A stretch of DNA of 64,000 bases, taken from the NCBI GenBank assembly GCA_008501585.1, contig QQUN01000022.1, positions 1 through 64,000 of the forward strand, written 5' to 3'. The position numbers and the translations under genes are program-made. How positions within the stretch are numbered: position 1 is the first letter of the stretch; each line of letters begins with the position of its first letter. Of this stretch, positions 29,125-38,136 are shown piece after piece. The notes beneath the pieces are model-generated. The model was not told the DNA's origin. It ran no database searches and saw only the letters and a program-made list of their open reading frames with translations. This stretch comes from Pseudomonadota bacterium (GTDB lineage Bacteria; Pseudomonadota; Gammaproteobacteria; Burkholderiales; Rhodocyclaceae).

Positions 29125-31812
29125 TTACTGCGCGAGCACCGAGTCCCACAGATCGCAGACCGCCTGCCGGTGGCTGTCGATCGGTTCGGGCGGGACTTCC
29201 ACGCGCAGGCCGTTGAGTCGCTGCCGGTGCTGGAGGCGGCGGAATTCGCGGTAGGTGTCGCCGCTGCGACGGGCGAGATCGGCGGGGATCAGTCCGAGTT
29301 CGCCGGCAATGCGCAGCAGGGCGATGTTGCCGAGGTTGCCGGTCAGCTCGGGGTGGCGGTGCGAATGGGCGAGGACGAGGTACTGGACGATGAATTCGAC
29401 GTCGACCAGGCCGCCGCGGTCGTGCTTGAGGTTGAACAGCCCGCTCTTGTTGCTGTGGGTGTCCATCATCTTCTTGCGCATGGCGAGCACTTCGTCGCGC
29501 AGCGTCGCCGGGTCGCGCGGCTGGCGCAGGACGTCGATGCGGATGGCCTCGAAGGCGTCGCCGATGCGGGCGTCCCCGGCCGAGAAGCGGGCCCGGGTGA
29601 GGGCCTGGTGCTCCCAGCACCAGGCGGATTCAAGCTGGTATTTGCGGAAGGCGTCGAGGCTGCATACGAGCAGGCCGGCGTCGCCATTGGGGCGCAGGCG
29701 CAGATCGGTTTCGAAGAGCTGGCCGGCGGCGGTCTGGCTGGAGAGCCAGGTGTTGATGCGCTGGGCCAGGCGCGAGTAGTGCTCGGCGGCCTCGGGGTGC
29801 GGGTCGTCGTAGAGAAAGACGATGTCGAGATCCGAGGCGTAGCCCAGTTCCTTGCCGCCGAGCTTGCCGTAGCTGACGATGGCGAAGGCCGGCGCGTCTT
29901 CGCGGTGGCGGCGGCGGATCTTGCGCCAGCACAGCGGGATGGTGAGGTCGAGCAGGGCGTCGGCCAGGGCTGAGAGGTGGTCGGAGAGCGCTTCGACGGT
30001 CAGCACGCCGGCCAGGTCCTGGGTGAGCAGCCGGAAGGCCTGGGTGTGATGCTGTTCGCGCATCAGGTCCATCTGGCGTTCCATGTCGGGCTCGATCTCG
30101 TCGCATTGCTGGCGCAGGTCGGCGGCGAAGGCGGGCCAGTCAGGCTGGGTGTCGAGCTGGCGGGCGTCGAGCAGCTCGTCGAGCAAAATCGGGTGGCGAG
30201 CGAGGTACTGCGCTGCCCAGCGCGAGGCAGAGACCAGTTCGCCGACCTTGTGCAGGGCTTGCGGGTATTGCTGCAGCATGGCGAGGTAGGCGCCGCGGCC
30301 GCCGATGGCGTCGAGCAGGTCCAGGCAGCGGGACAGGGTGTCGTCGGGGTTGCTGGCCTCCGCGGCCGTTTCGACGACGCGCGGCACCAGCGCGTCGAAA
30401 CGGCATTTGATCTTGGGCGGCAGCTGCTGGTAGCGGGTGCCGCGGTGCAGGCTTTGCAGGCGTCGGGCCGCGGTTTCCGGCTCCGGGTAGTTGAGCTGCT
30501 CGAGCAGCGGCACGATGGCGGCGATATCGTCGGCCTCGAGCCACACGGCATCGAGGTTGTGGGTGCTGTCTTCCGGCTCGCCAAACACCATTTCGAAGTG
30601 GCGGCTGACCTCGGCGCGATGGCGGTCAAGCGCTGTGACCAGGGCGGCATAGCTGTCGAAGCCCATGGCGCGGGCGACCAGGGCCTGGTCGTCGGCCTGG
30701 GTCGGGAGGTCGTGCGTCTGCGCGTCGTCGAGGTATTGCAGCCGGTGCTCGAGCCGGCGCAGGAAGACATAGGCCTGCTTCAGTGCGCTGACCACGTCGG
30801 CGGCCAGCACGCCTTGTTCGGCGAGGAGGTCGAGCACTTTCTGGGTCGGCTTGATCTGCAGGCTGCGTTCGCGTCCGCCGCGGATCAGCTGAAAGACCTG
30901 GGCGATGAACTCGATCTCGCGGATGCCGCCGGGGCCGAGCTTGATGTTGTTGGCGCGGTCCTTGCGGGCGACCTCGCGGCGGATCTGGGCGTGCAGGTCG
31001 CGCATGGCGTTGATGGCGCCAAAGTCGAGGTACTTGCGGAACACAAAGGGGCGGGTGACCGCGTTGAGCTGCTCGAAACGCTCGCCCAGCATGACGCGCG
31101 CCTTGATCCACGCGTAGCGCTCCCACTCGCGCCCCTGCGAGATGAAATAGTTCTCCAGCATGTCGAAGCTGCAGACCAGCGGGCCGGAGTCGCCATTGGG
31201 GCGCAGGCGCATGTCGACCCGGAACACCTGGCCGTGCTCGGTGACGTCGGCCAGCGCCTGGATCATGCGCTTGCCCAGGCGCTCGAAGAACTCGAAGTTG
31301 CTGATCACCTTGTCGCCGCCGGTGTCGCCGTCATCCGGATAGACGAAGATCAGGTCGATATCGGAGGAGACGTTCAACTCGCGCCCGCCCAGCTTGCCCA
31401 TGCCGACCACCAGCAACTCCTGCTCCCAGGCGCCGGGGGCCAGGGGCAGGCCGTGGCGTACCACCAGTGCGTCGCGTTCGACATCGTGCGCCACACGGAC
31501 TGCCAGATCGGCAAACGTGCTCATGGTCTCGGTGACTTCCGCCAGATCGGCGTCGCCGGCCAGGTCGCGCACGGCCAGGTGGCACAGCACCCAGGTGCGC
31601 AGCTTGCGCAGCGCGGCGCGCATGCTGTCGCGGTCGAGACTGGGCGGATCGACAAAGGCGCTCATGGCCGCGCTGTCGAGCGGCTGGTCCAGGTGGCTGG
31701 CCAACTGTGCTGCGAGCCAGCTGCGGCTTTGCAGCATGTGCTGGAGATAGCGGGAGAAGGGCAGCGCGTGACGCACTTTTTCAGGCAGATGGGCCTGTTC
31801 GGTCAGGGACAT
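29125..31812 (-). CDS. glnE: Glutamine synthetase adenylyltransferase/deadenylase
   Basis: GlnE adenylylates and de-adenylylates glutamine synthetase in response to PII and glutamine. The 895-residue protein shows both nucleotidyltransferase domains: GMGKLGGRELNVSSDIDLIFVYPDD in the N-terminal half (deadenylase) and SYGKLGGKELGYASDLDIVFLYDD in the C-terminal half (adenylylase). Each is followed by a helical GlnD_UR_UTase-type region. The start at 31812 (MSLTEQAHLPEK) is chosen by family length; the open frame extends far upstream, antisense to yhdP, without support. It is divergent from yhdP. Confidence 0.96.
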   Translation of the reverse strand: MSLTEQAHLPEKVRHALPFSRYLQHMLQSRSWLAAQLASHLDQPLDSAAMSAFVDPPSLDRDSMRAALRKLRTWVLCHLAVRDLAGDADLAEVTETMSTFADLAVRVAHDVERDALVVRHGLPLAPGAWEQELLVVGMGKLGGRELNVSSDIDLIFVYPDDGDTGGDKVISNFEFFERLGKRMIQALADVTEHGQVFRVDMRLRPNGDSGPLVCSFDMLENYFISQGREWERYAWIKARVMLGERFEQLNAVTRPFVFRKYLDFGAINAMRDLHAQIRREVARKDRANNIKLGPGGIREIEFIAQVFQLIRGGRERSLQIKPTQKVLDLLAEQGVLAADVVSALKQAYVFLRRLEHRLQYLDDAQTHDLPTQADDQALVARAMGFDSYAALVTALDRHRAEVSRHFEMVFGEPEDSTHNLDAVWLEADDIAAIVPLLEQLNYPEPETAARRLQSLHRGTRYQQLPPKIKCRFDALVPRVVETAAEASNPDDTLSRCLDLLDAIGGRGAYLAMLQQYPQALHKVGELVSASRWAAQYLARHPILLDELLDARQLDTQPDWPAFAADLRQQCDEIEPDMERQMDLMREQHHTQAFRLLTQDLAGVLTVEALSDHLSALADALLDLTIPLCWRKIRRRHREDAPAFAIVSYGKLGGKELGYASDLDIVFLYDDPHPEAAEHYSRLAQRINTWLSSQTAAGQLFETDLRLRPNGDAGLLVCSLDAFRKYQLESAWCWEHQALTRARFSAGDARIGDAFEAIRIDVLRQPRDPATLRDEVLAMRKKMMDTHSNKSGLFNLKHDRGGLVDVEFIVQYLVLAHSHRHPELTGNLGNIALLRIAGELGLIPADLARRSGDTYREFRRLQHRQRLNGLRVEVPPEPIDSHRQAVCDLWDSVLAQ

Positions 31813-31834
31813 GGTGAATCCGGCTTGATAGAAT
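31806..31834 (+). promoter_or_regulatory. Candidate promoter of yhdP-nitrilase-tldD
   Basis: GGGACA (31806-31811), a 17-base spacer and TAGAAT (31829-31834). It sits at the glnE start, leaving a leader of about 50 bases before yhdP that contains the inverted repeat at 31844-31880. Confidence 0.4.
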
Positions 31835-31843
31835 GAGCGGGAT

Positions 31844-31880
31844 GCGTTGCGCCGCCGGCTGGCACGCTGCGGCGCAACGC
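31844..31880. repeat. Perfect 12-bp inverted repeat in the glnE/yhdP gap
   Basis: The arm 31844-31855 is the exact reverse complement of 31869-31880, with a 13-base loop. It ends 10 bases before the yhdP ATG. In RNA it would form a very stable hairpin in the yhdP leader, and no Shine-Dalgarno sequence is visible between it and the start. As DNA it could be an operator for either divergent gene. Confidence 0.6.
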
Positions 31881-31890
31881 AACCCCATTG

Positions 31891-34800
31891 ATGCTCCCAG
31901 TCCCTCAGGATACTCAAATCACTTCCGTCGTGCCTACTGTCGAGCCTGCTGCGCAGCGCCCCGCCGGCCGCTGGCGCCGCCGTCTGCTGACGAGTGCGTT
32001 GATCCTCTACTTCCTGTGTGGCGCCGTTTTTCTGGCGGTGCGCCATGTCGTGCTGCCCGATATTGCACGCTGGCGTGCGCCGATTGCGCAGGAGGCCTCG
32101 GCGGCGCTTGGCGTGCCGGTCAGCATTGGCGCGCTCGAAGCCGACTGGTCGGGGCTGCGCCCGCGCCTGCACCTGAAGGAAGTGGTGCTGCGTGATGACG
32201 ATGGCGAGCCGGCCCTGGTCCTGCCGCAGGTGGATGCGACGCTGGCCTGGACCTCGCTGCTCCGTCTGCGGCCCTATTTCCATCATCTGGTGGTGCGCGC
32301 CCCGGAACTGCACATCGCCCGTGACGCGTCGGGCCGCCTGTCGGTGGCCGGGCTGCCCGTGGCGCGCGGTGGTGCGGACGATGGCGAGGCGCTGCGGTGG
32401 CTGTTGGCGCAGCGGCAGATCGTGGTGCGTGACGCCACGGTGATCTGGCGTGACGGCCTCCGCCAGGCCCCACCGCTGCGGCTCGAGGCGGTCAACTTCC
32501 GCCTGCTCAAGGGCTTTGGCTCGCATGCCGCGGGGCTGACGATGGCGCCCGAAGGCCGGCTGGCCGAGAAGATCGACCTGCGGGCCGACCTGCGCGATGT
32601 GGATGAATCCGCGCCGGCGGCGTGGACTGGTCGCCTCTTCGTGTCGATTTCCCGCGCGTCGCTCGAAGACCTGCATGCATGGGTCGAACTGCCGGCCGGG
32701 CTCACCGGTTTCGGCGACGCGCGGCTGTGGGCCGGTTTCCACCGGGGCGAACCGACCGACGCCACCGCCGACCTGGCCCTGCGCGATGGTCGCGCGCAGT
32801 TGGGCGACGGGCTGCCCGAGCTGCAGCTGACCCACCTGTCCGGCCGCATCGGCGTGCGTCGCAATGCCACCGAGACCACGCTGACCAGCCAGGCCGTGTC
32901 ACTCGAGGCCGGTGACGGGGTGCGTGTTGCGCCGACCGACCTGCGCTTGAGCCGGCGGGGGGCGGGGGCCGCGCAGGTGACCCGCTTCGAAGCCAACCAG
33001 CTCGATCTGGCCGCCTTGTCGGCGCTGGCGGCGCACCTGCCCTTTGATGCGGCGACGCGCAGTCGGTTGGCCAGTATTGCGCCAACCGGGCGCTTCAGCG
33101 ACGTGACCCTGCAGTGGACCGGCGAGGCGGCGGCGCCGAGCGCCTGGCAGGTGTCAGCGGACTTCGACGGCGTTGGCCTGCGGTCGATCTCGCGAGATGA
33201 CTGGCCGGGGCTGGCGGGGATCAGCGGGCATGTCGCCGGCAACGAGCGCAGCGGGCGGTATGTGCTCGACAGCACCGACATGACGCTGGCGCTGCCCGCC
33301 GTCTTCGAGACACCGATGCGCTTCGACACCATGTTTGCCGAAGGCGGCTGGCAGCGGCGCGATGACACCTTGCGCGTGGCGCTCGATCGCGCCCGGTTCG
33401 CCAACGACGATGCGCAGGGCGAGGCCAGTGGCTACTACGAGCCGGCGGCCGACGGGCCGGGTGTTATCGATCTCCAGGCCCGGCTGAGCGAGGCCGACGG
33501 CACGGCGGTATGGCGCTACATGCCGACGGTGGTCAATCAGGACACGCGACAGTGGCTGCGCAGCAGCATCACCGCCGGGCGTGCCAGCGATGTGCGCCTG
33601 CGCCTGCAGGGTGATCTGGCGGATTTTCCGTTTCGCGAGGGCGGCGGCATCTTCCTGATCACCGGGCGCTTCAGCCGCGCCAAGCTCGACTACGCGACGG
33701 CCTGGCCCGACATCGAGGCCATCGAGGGGGGGCTGCGCTTCGAGGGCGCGCGCATGGAGATCTCGGCCAGCCAGGCGCGGATCTACGGCGTACGGCTGGG
33801 CAAGGTGCTGGTGGTGCTCCCCGACCTCGACGTGCCCGACGAGGTGATCACCATCACCGGCACGGCAGCCGGTGGCACGCAGGATTTCCTGCGCTTTGTC
33901 GGCGACAGCCCGGTCCGCGAGCGGATCGACGGCTTCACCGACGACATGCGCGCCGAAGGCGATGGCGTGCTCGACCTGAAGCTCGTCATGCCGCTGCGTC
34001 GCGTGGCCGATACCGAGGTGAGCGGGCGCTATCGTTTCAAGGACAATGCGCTGACCGTCGTGCCGGGCCTGCCGCCGATTGCGGAGGCGGCGGGGCAGGT
34101 CAACTTTACCGCGCGCGAATTGAGCATTCCGCAAGCCGGCGGCATGCTCTTTGGCAAGCCCTTGCGCCTGACGGCGGCAACGCTGGCCGACGGCGGCGTG
34201 CGCTTCGAGGCGGCCGGCGAGGCGAGCCTGGCGGCGGTCCAGGCCGCCTATCCTTGGCCGGCGATGGCGCATGTATCGGGCGAGACGCCCTGGACGGCAC
34301 AGATCACCGTGCGTGGCCGCCAGGCCGATGTGCAGGTCGACACCCCGCTCACCGGCGTGGCCAGCAGCCTGCCGGCACCGTTCAACAAATCGGCGCTGGC
34401 GGCCTGGCCGACGCGTGCCTCGCTGCGGATGACCCCCGGCCAGCCCGCCATGCTCAACCTGGCCATGGCCGACCGGGCGCTGGTCGAGTTGGCGATCCCG
34501 CGCGGCGAGGCGACCGGCGGCCTGCGCGGCGGTGTGGGTGTCGGAGCGCCGGCGCCGGCGAGCGAGCGCGGGGTCCGGGTGGCAATCGCGCAGCCGCAGC
34601 TTGACCTGGATGCCTGGCGGGCGGTCATGGATGACGGCCCGGTGGGCGGGGACGCGCTTCCGGTGGTCGGCGCCACCCTGAACACCCCGCGCCTGACCGT
34701 GGCCGACCTCGACCTGCACGGCGTGCAGATCGACGCCCGCCAGGCCGACGATCGCTGGCGATTGCAGGTCAAGGCCAAGGAGGCGGCCGGCGTGATCGAC

Positions 34801-35739
34801 TGGCTGCGCACCGGCGATGGCAATGTGCATGCCCGGTTCTCGCACCTGTTGCTGGGCAAGGGCGCGGACGACAGCGCGGCGTTGTCCGACCTCAAGCCGC
34901 CCGAATCGTTGCCGGCGCTCGATGTGCTGGTCGAGCGTTTTGGCCTGCGCGGGCTGGAGCTGGGGCGCCTCGAGGTGCAGGCCTTCAACCGGGGCGGCTT
35001 GTGGCACCTGAACCGGCTCACCCTGGGCAGCCCCGACGGCGTGCTCTCCGGCACCGGCCTGTGGTGGCCCCAGGCGCCGGCCAAGACCGAGCTCGACTTC
35101 TCGCTCGAGAGCCCGGATGTCGGCGCCTTGCTCAAGCGCCTCGGTCATGCCGAAGCGGTGCAAGGCGGGCAGGCGACGCTCGCCGGCAAGATCGGCTGGC
35201 AGGGGCCGCCGACGGATCTCAACGTGGCCTCGATGACCGGCGCGTTGACGCTGTCGGCCGAGAAGGGGCAGTTCCGCAAGCTCGAGCCGGGCGTCGGGCG
35301 CCTGCTCGGCGTCCTCAGCCTGCAGTCCCTGCCGCGACGGATCACGCTCGACTTCCGCGACGTGTTCAGCGAAGGATTCGCCTTCGACAGCATTTCCGGT
35401 AGCATCGACATCGACCGGGGCGTGCTGCGCACCGATCCGCTGGAAATCCGCGGGCCGGCGGCCAAGGTGCTGATGCGCGGTTCGGCCAATGTGCCGAACG
35501 AAACCCAGAATCTGGATGTCACAGTGCAGCCGACCCTGAGCGAAACGGTGGCCGTCGGGGCGGCCCTGGGGGCCGTCAATCCGGTCGCGGGCGTGGTGAC
35601 CTATCTGGTCCAGAAGGCGCTGCAGGACCCGCTGGAAAAGGCCTTTTCCTTCGATTACAAAGTCACCGGCACCTGGACCGAGCCGGTGGTGACCCGAACC
35701 TCGTCCGCACCGCCCAAGGGCGGGGCAGGGAGTCAATGA
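31891..35739 (+). CDS. yhdP: YhdP family AsmA-like envelope protein
   Basis: A 1282-residue inner-membrane-anchored protein of the AsmA/TamB-like superfamily. E. coli YhdP helps move phospholipids from the inner to the outer membrane through a long periplasmic beta-groove. One N-terminal membrane helix (about 33-55: LLTSALILYFLCGAVFLAV) is followed by a very long beta-rich periplasmic part and the conserved C-terminal region VAVGAALGAVNPVAGVVTYLVQKALQDPLEKAFSFDYKVTGTW. The ATG at 31891 is preferred to the adjacent TTG. It heads a unit with the nitrilase and tldD. Confidence 0.92.
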   Translation: MLPVPQDTQITSVVPTVEPAAQRPAGRWRRRLLTSALILYFLCGAVFLAVRHVVLPDIARWRAPIAQEASAALGVPVSIGALEADWSGLRPRLHLKEVVLRDDDGEPALVLPQVDATLAWTSLLRLRPYFHHLVVRAPELHIARDASGRLSVAGLPVARGGADDGEALRWLLAQRQIVVRDATVIWRDGLRQAPPLRLEAVNFRLLKGFGSHAAGLTMAPEGRLAEKIDLRADLRDVDESAPAAWTGRLFVSISRASLEDLHAWVELPAGLTGFGDARLWAGFHRGEPTDATADLALRDGRAQLGDGLPELQLTHLSGRIGVRRNATETTLTSQAVSLEAGDGVRVAPTDLRLSRRGAGAAQVTRFEANQLDLAALSALAAHLPFDAATRSRLASIAPTGRFSDVTLQWTGEAAAPSAWQVSADFDGVGLRSISRDDWPGLAGISGHVAGNERSGRYVLDSTDMTLALPAVFETPMRFDTMFAEGGWQRRDDTLRVALDRARFANDDAQGEASGYYEPAADGPGVIDLQARLSEADGTAVWRYMPTVVNQDTRQWLRSSITAGRASDVRLRLQGDLADFPFREGGGIFLITGRFSRAKLDYATAWPDIEAIEGGLRFEGARMEISASQARIYGVRLGKVLVVLPDLDVPDEVITITGTAAGGTQDFLRFVGDSPVRERIDGFTDDMRAEGDGVLDLKLVMPLRRVADTEVSGRYRFKDNALTVVPGLPPIAEAAGQVNFTARELSIPQAGGMLFGKPLRLTAATLADGGVRFEAAGEASLAAVQAAYPWPAMAHVSGETPWTAQITVRGRQADVQVDTPLTGVASSLPAPFNKSALAAWPTRASLRMTPGQPAMLNLAMADRALVELAIPRGEATGGLRGGVGVGAPAPASERGVRVAIAQPQLDLDAWRAVMDDGPVGGDALPVVGATLNTPRLTVADLDLHGVQIDARQADDRWRLQVKAKEAAGVIDWLRTGDGNVHARFSHLLLGKGADDSAALSDLKPPESLPALDVLVERFGLRGLELGRLEVQAFNRGGLWHLNRLTLGSPDGVLSGTGLWWPQAPAKTELDFSLESPDVGALLKRLGHAEAVQGGQATLAGKIGWQGPPTDLNVASMTGALTLSAEKGQFRKLEPGVGRLLGVLSLQSLPRRITLDFRDVFSEGFAFDSISGSIDIDRGVLRTDPLEIRGPAAKVLMRGSANVPNETQNLDVTVQPTLSETVAVGAALGAVNPVAGVVTYLVQKALQDPLEKAFSFDYKVTGTWTEPVVTRTSSAPPKGGAGSQ

Positions 35740-35740
35740 C

Positions 35741-36556
35741 ATGAGCTTCGACGCGCCTGTGCGCATCGCCGCAATCCAGACCGTCTCCGGCCCGGACGTG
35801 ACCGAGAACCTGGCCATTGCCGGAGATCTGGTCGCCGAGGCCGCGCAGGCCGGAGCGCAGGTGGTGGCGCTGCCCGAGTACTTCCCGCTGATCAGCAACG
35901 ACGAAGCCGACAAGGTGCGCCTGCGCGAGCGCGACGGCAGCGGCCCGATCCAGCAGTTCCTGCAGGACGCGGCCCGCCGCCACGGCGTCTGGCTGATCGG
36001 CGGCACCTCGCCGCTGGTGGCCGATGCGGGCGACAAGGTGCGCAACGCCACCCTGGTGTTCGACCCGGCGGGGCAGCGTGTGGCGCGCTATGACAAGATC
36101 CACCTGTTCGGCTTCGACAACGGCGCCGAACGCTACGACGAGGCCGAGACCATCGAGCCGGGCGAATCGGTGGTGACCTTCGACGCGCCCTGTGGCCGGG
36201 TTGGCCTGTCGGTGTGCTACGACCTGCGTTTCCCGGAGATGTTTCGCGCCATGGGCGAGGTCGACCTGATCGTCCTCCCCGCCGCGTTCACCTACACCAC
36301 CGGCCAGGCGCACTGGGAGGTGCTGCTGCGTGCCCGCGCCATCGAGAACCAGTGCTACGTGATGGCGCCGGCGCAGGGTGGGCGCCACCCCAGCGGCCGG
36401 CGCACCTTTGGCGACAGTCTCATCATCGACCCCTGGGGCGAGGTGCTGGCGCGTCGTGCCGAGGGGCCTGGCGTGGTGGTGGCCGAGATGGACCCCGCCC
36501 GCCTGCGCGACGTACGCACCCGCCTGCCGGCCCTGGCGCATCGTCGTCTAACCTGA
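35741..36556 (+). CDS. Carbon-nitrogen hydrolase (nitrilase superfamily, Nit1-like)
   Basis: A 271-residue cytoplasmic amidase of the nitrilase superfamily. The catalytic triad is visible: Glu in VVALPEYFPLI, Lys in ARYDKIHLFGF, and Cys in VGLSVCYDLRFPEMF. The Nit1-type sequence and housekeeping context suggest the metabolite-repair enzyme that hydrolyses deaminated glutathione. It starts one base after the yhdP stop, and tldD follows 45 bases later, a gene order widespread in betaproteobacteria. Confidence 0.88.
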   Translation: MSFDAPVRIAAIQTVSGPDVTENLAIAGDLVAEAAQAGAQVVALPEYFPLISNDEADKVRLRERDGSGPIQQFLQDAARRHGVWLIGGTSPLVADAGDKVRNATLVFDPAGQRVARYDKIHLFGFDNGAERYDEAETIEPGESVVTFDAPCGRVGLSVCYDLRFPEMFRAMGEVDLIVLPAAFTYTTGQAHWEVLLRARAIENQCYVMAPAQGGRHPSGRRTFGDSLIIDPWGEVLARRAEGPGVVVAEMDPARLRDVRTRLPALAHRRLT

Positions 36557-36601
36557 GTTACTGACCGGTCGCGCCACCTGCCGCGACCCGAGTGGAGTCC
36601 C

Positions 36602-38047
36602 ATGACCGATCACACAGAAGCCCTGCACACCGCCGAACGCCACTTGCTGACGCCCACCGGGCTCGACCTGTCGGCCCTCGAAACGGTCTTCGGCCGCCTG
36701 CATGCCCACCAGGTGGATTACTCCGACCTGTACTTCCAGTACCACCGCACCGAGGCCTGGAGCCTGGAAGAGGGCATCGTCAAATCGGGCAGTTTCAATA
36801 TCGACCAGGGCGTCGGCGTGCGCGCGATCAGCGGCGAGAAAACCGCCTTCGCCTACTCCGACGACATCAGCCTGCCGGCCCTGATGGCCGCGGCCGACGC
36901 CACCCGCGCGATCGGAGAGGCCGGCGGCAACGGCCGCACCCGTATCGGCCGGCCGGCCGCCGTGCCTCCGCGCTATCGCGGTGTCGATCCCTTCCTGTCG
37001 CTGGCCGATACCGACAAGGTCCGCCTGCTCGAGCGTCTGGAGCAGTTCGCGCGCGCTGAAGACCCGCGGGTCAAGGAAGTGATGGCACACCTGGTCGGCT
37101 CCTGGGAAACCATCCTGGTGGCGCGCAACGACGGCCACCTGGCGGCCGATGTGCGGCCGCTGGTGCGGGTGTCGATCTCGGTCATCATGGAAGAGAACGG
37201 TCGCCGTGAGCAGGGCAGTGGCGGCGGCGGCGGGCGTTTCGACTACGCCTGGTTCGACGACACGCGCCTGCGCGAGTACGCCCGGGCGGCGGTGCACCAG
37301 GCCAGCGTCAACCTCGCGGCCGACCCGGCGCCGGCCGGCACCATGACCGTGGTGCTCGGCTCGGGCTGGCCCGGCATCCTGCTGCACGAGGCCATCGGCC
37401 ACGGGCTGGAGGGCGACTTCAACCGCAAGGGTAGTTCGGCCTTTGCCGGGCGCATCGGCCAGCAGGTGGCGGCCAAGGGCGTGACCGTGGTGGACGACGG
37501 CACGCTGGCCGACCGGCGCGGCTCGCTCACCGTCGACGACGAGGGCAACCCGACCCAATGCACCACGCTGATCGAGGACGGTATCCTCACCGGCTACATG
37601 CAGGACATGCTCAATGCCCGCCTGATGGGTGTGGCACCGACCGGCAATGGCCGGCGCGAATCCTTTGCCCACCTGCCGCTGCCGCGCATGACCAATACCT
37701 ACATGCTCTCCGGCCAGCACGACCCGCAGGAGATCATCGCCTCGGTCGATCGTGGTCTGTACGCGGTCAACTTTGGCGGCGGGCAGGTGGACATCACCTC
37801 GGGCAAGTTCGTGTTCTCGACCGCCGAGGCCTATCTCATCGAAAAAGGCAAGGTGACGCGCCCGGTCAAGGGCGCCACCCTGATCGGCAACGGCCCCGAT
37901 GCGCTCACCCGTGTGGCCATGATCGGCAACGACATGGCCCTCGACCCGGGTGTGGGCACCTGCGGCAAGGACGGGCAGAGCGTGCCGGTCGGCGTCGGCC
38001 AGCCCACCTTGCGCATCGACCGGCTGACGGTTGGCGGCACGGCTTGA
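36602..38047 (+). CDS. tldD: Metalloprotease TldD
   Basis: TldD forms the TldD/TldE zinc protease that degrades unfolded peptides and processes microcin-type precursors and the CcdA antitoxin in E. coli. The 481-residue protein has the HExxxH zinc site in [20 protein letters not shown], a YFQYH-type N-terminal part ([17 protein letters not shown]) and the C-terminal [27 protein letters not shown] block. The partner gene tldE (pmbA) is not in the window. The stop codon lies inside the FNR box that serves the next gene. Confidence 0.95.
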   Translation: MTDHTEALHTAERHLLTPTGLDLSALETVFGRLHAHQVDYSDLYFQYHRTEAWSLEEGIVKSGSFNIDQGVGVRAISGEKTAFAYSDDISLPALMAAADATRAIGEAGGNGRTRIGRPAAVPPRYRGVDPFLSLADTDKVRLLERLEQFARAEDPRVKEVMAHLVGSWETILVARNDGHLAADVRPLVRVSISVIMEENGRREQGSGGGGGRFDYAWFDDTRLREYARAAVHQASVNLAADPAPAGTMTVVLGSGWPGILLHEAIGHGLEGDFNRKGSSAFAGRIGQQVAAKGVTVVDDGTLADRRGSLTVDDEGNPTQCTTLIEDGILTGYMQDMLNARLMGVAPTGNGRRESFAHLPLPRMTNTYMLSGQHDPQEIIASVDRGLYAVNFGGGQVDITSGKFVFSTAEAYLIEKGKVTRPVKGATLIGNGPDALTRVAMIGNDMALDPGVGTCGKDGQSVPVGVGQPTLRIDRLTVGGTA

Positions 38048-38057
38048 TGTACATCAA
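38044..38057 (+). promoter_or_regulatory. Perfect FNR/DNR-type operator
   Basis: TTGATGTACATCAA matches the FNR consensus TTGATnnnnATCAA at all ten fixed positions. A TATAAA box at 38084-38089 places the start of transcription near 38092-38096, so the operator is centred at about -42 to -45, the class II activator position. A weaker site, TTGCTTTGCATCAA, lies at 38066-38079. The arrangement predicts induction of the next gene under oxygen limitation or nitrogen oxides. Confidence 0.82.
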
Positions 38058-38136
38058 GCGCCGTGTTGCTTTGCATCAAGGAATATAAAACCGGGTCGTT
38101 ACACCATCTTCGCAATGTGTGAAATTTGGTGACGAG

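Noticed and set aside
31813-32835. Extension of glnE about 340 codons upstream in the same open frame.
   Set aside because: The extra part is antisense to yhdP, has no similarity to GlnE, and the ATG at 31812 already gives family length.
33154-36051. A 965-codon open frame antisense to yhdP and the nitrilase.
   Set aside because: No domain, no start context, biased composition (His, Arg, Gln-rich); it is a mirror of real coding sequence.
38066-38079. TTGCTTTGCATCAA as a second FNR site before the P-box protein.
   Set aside because: One half-site is degraded and it falls in the -35/-10 spacer; kept only as a possible weak or repressive site.
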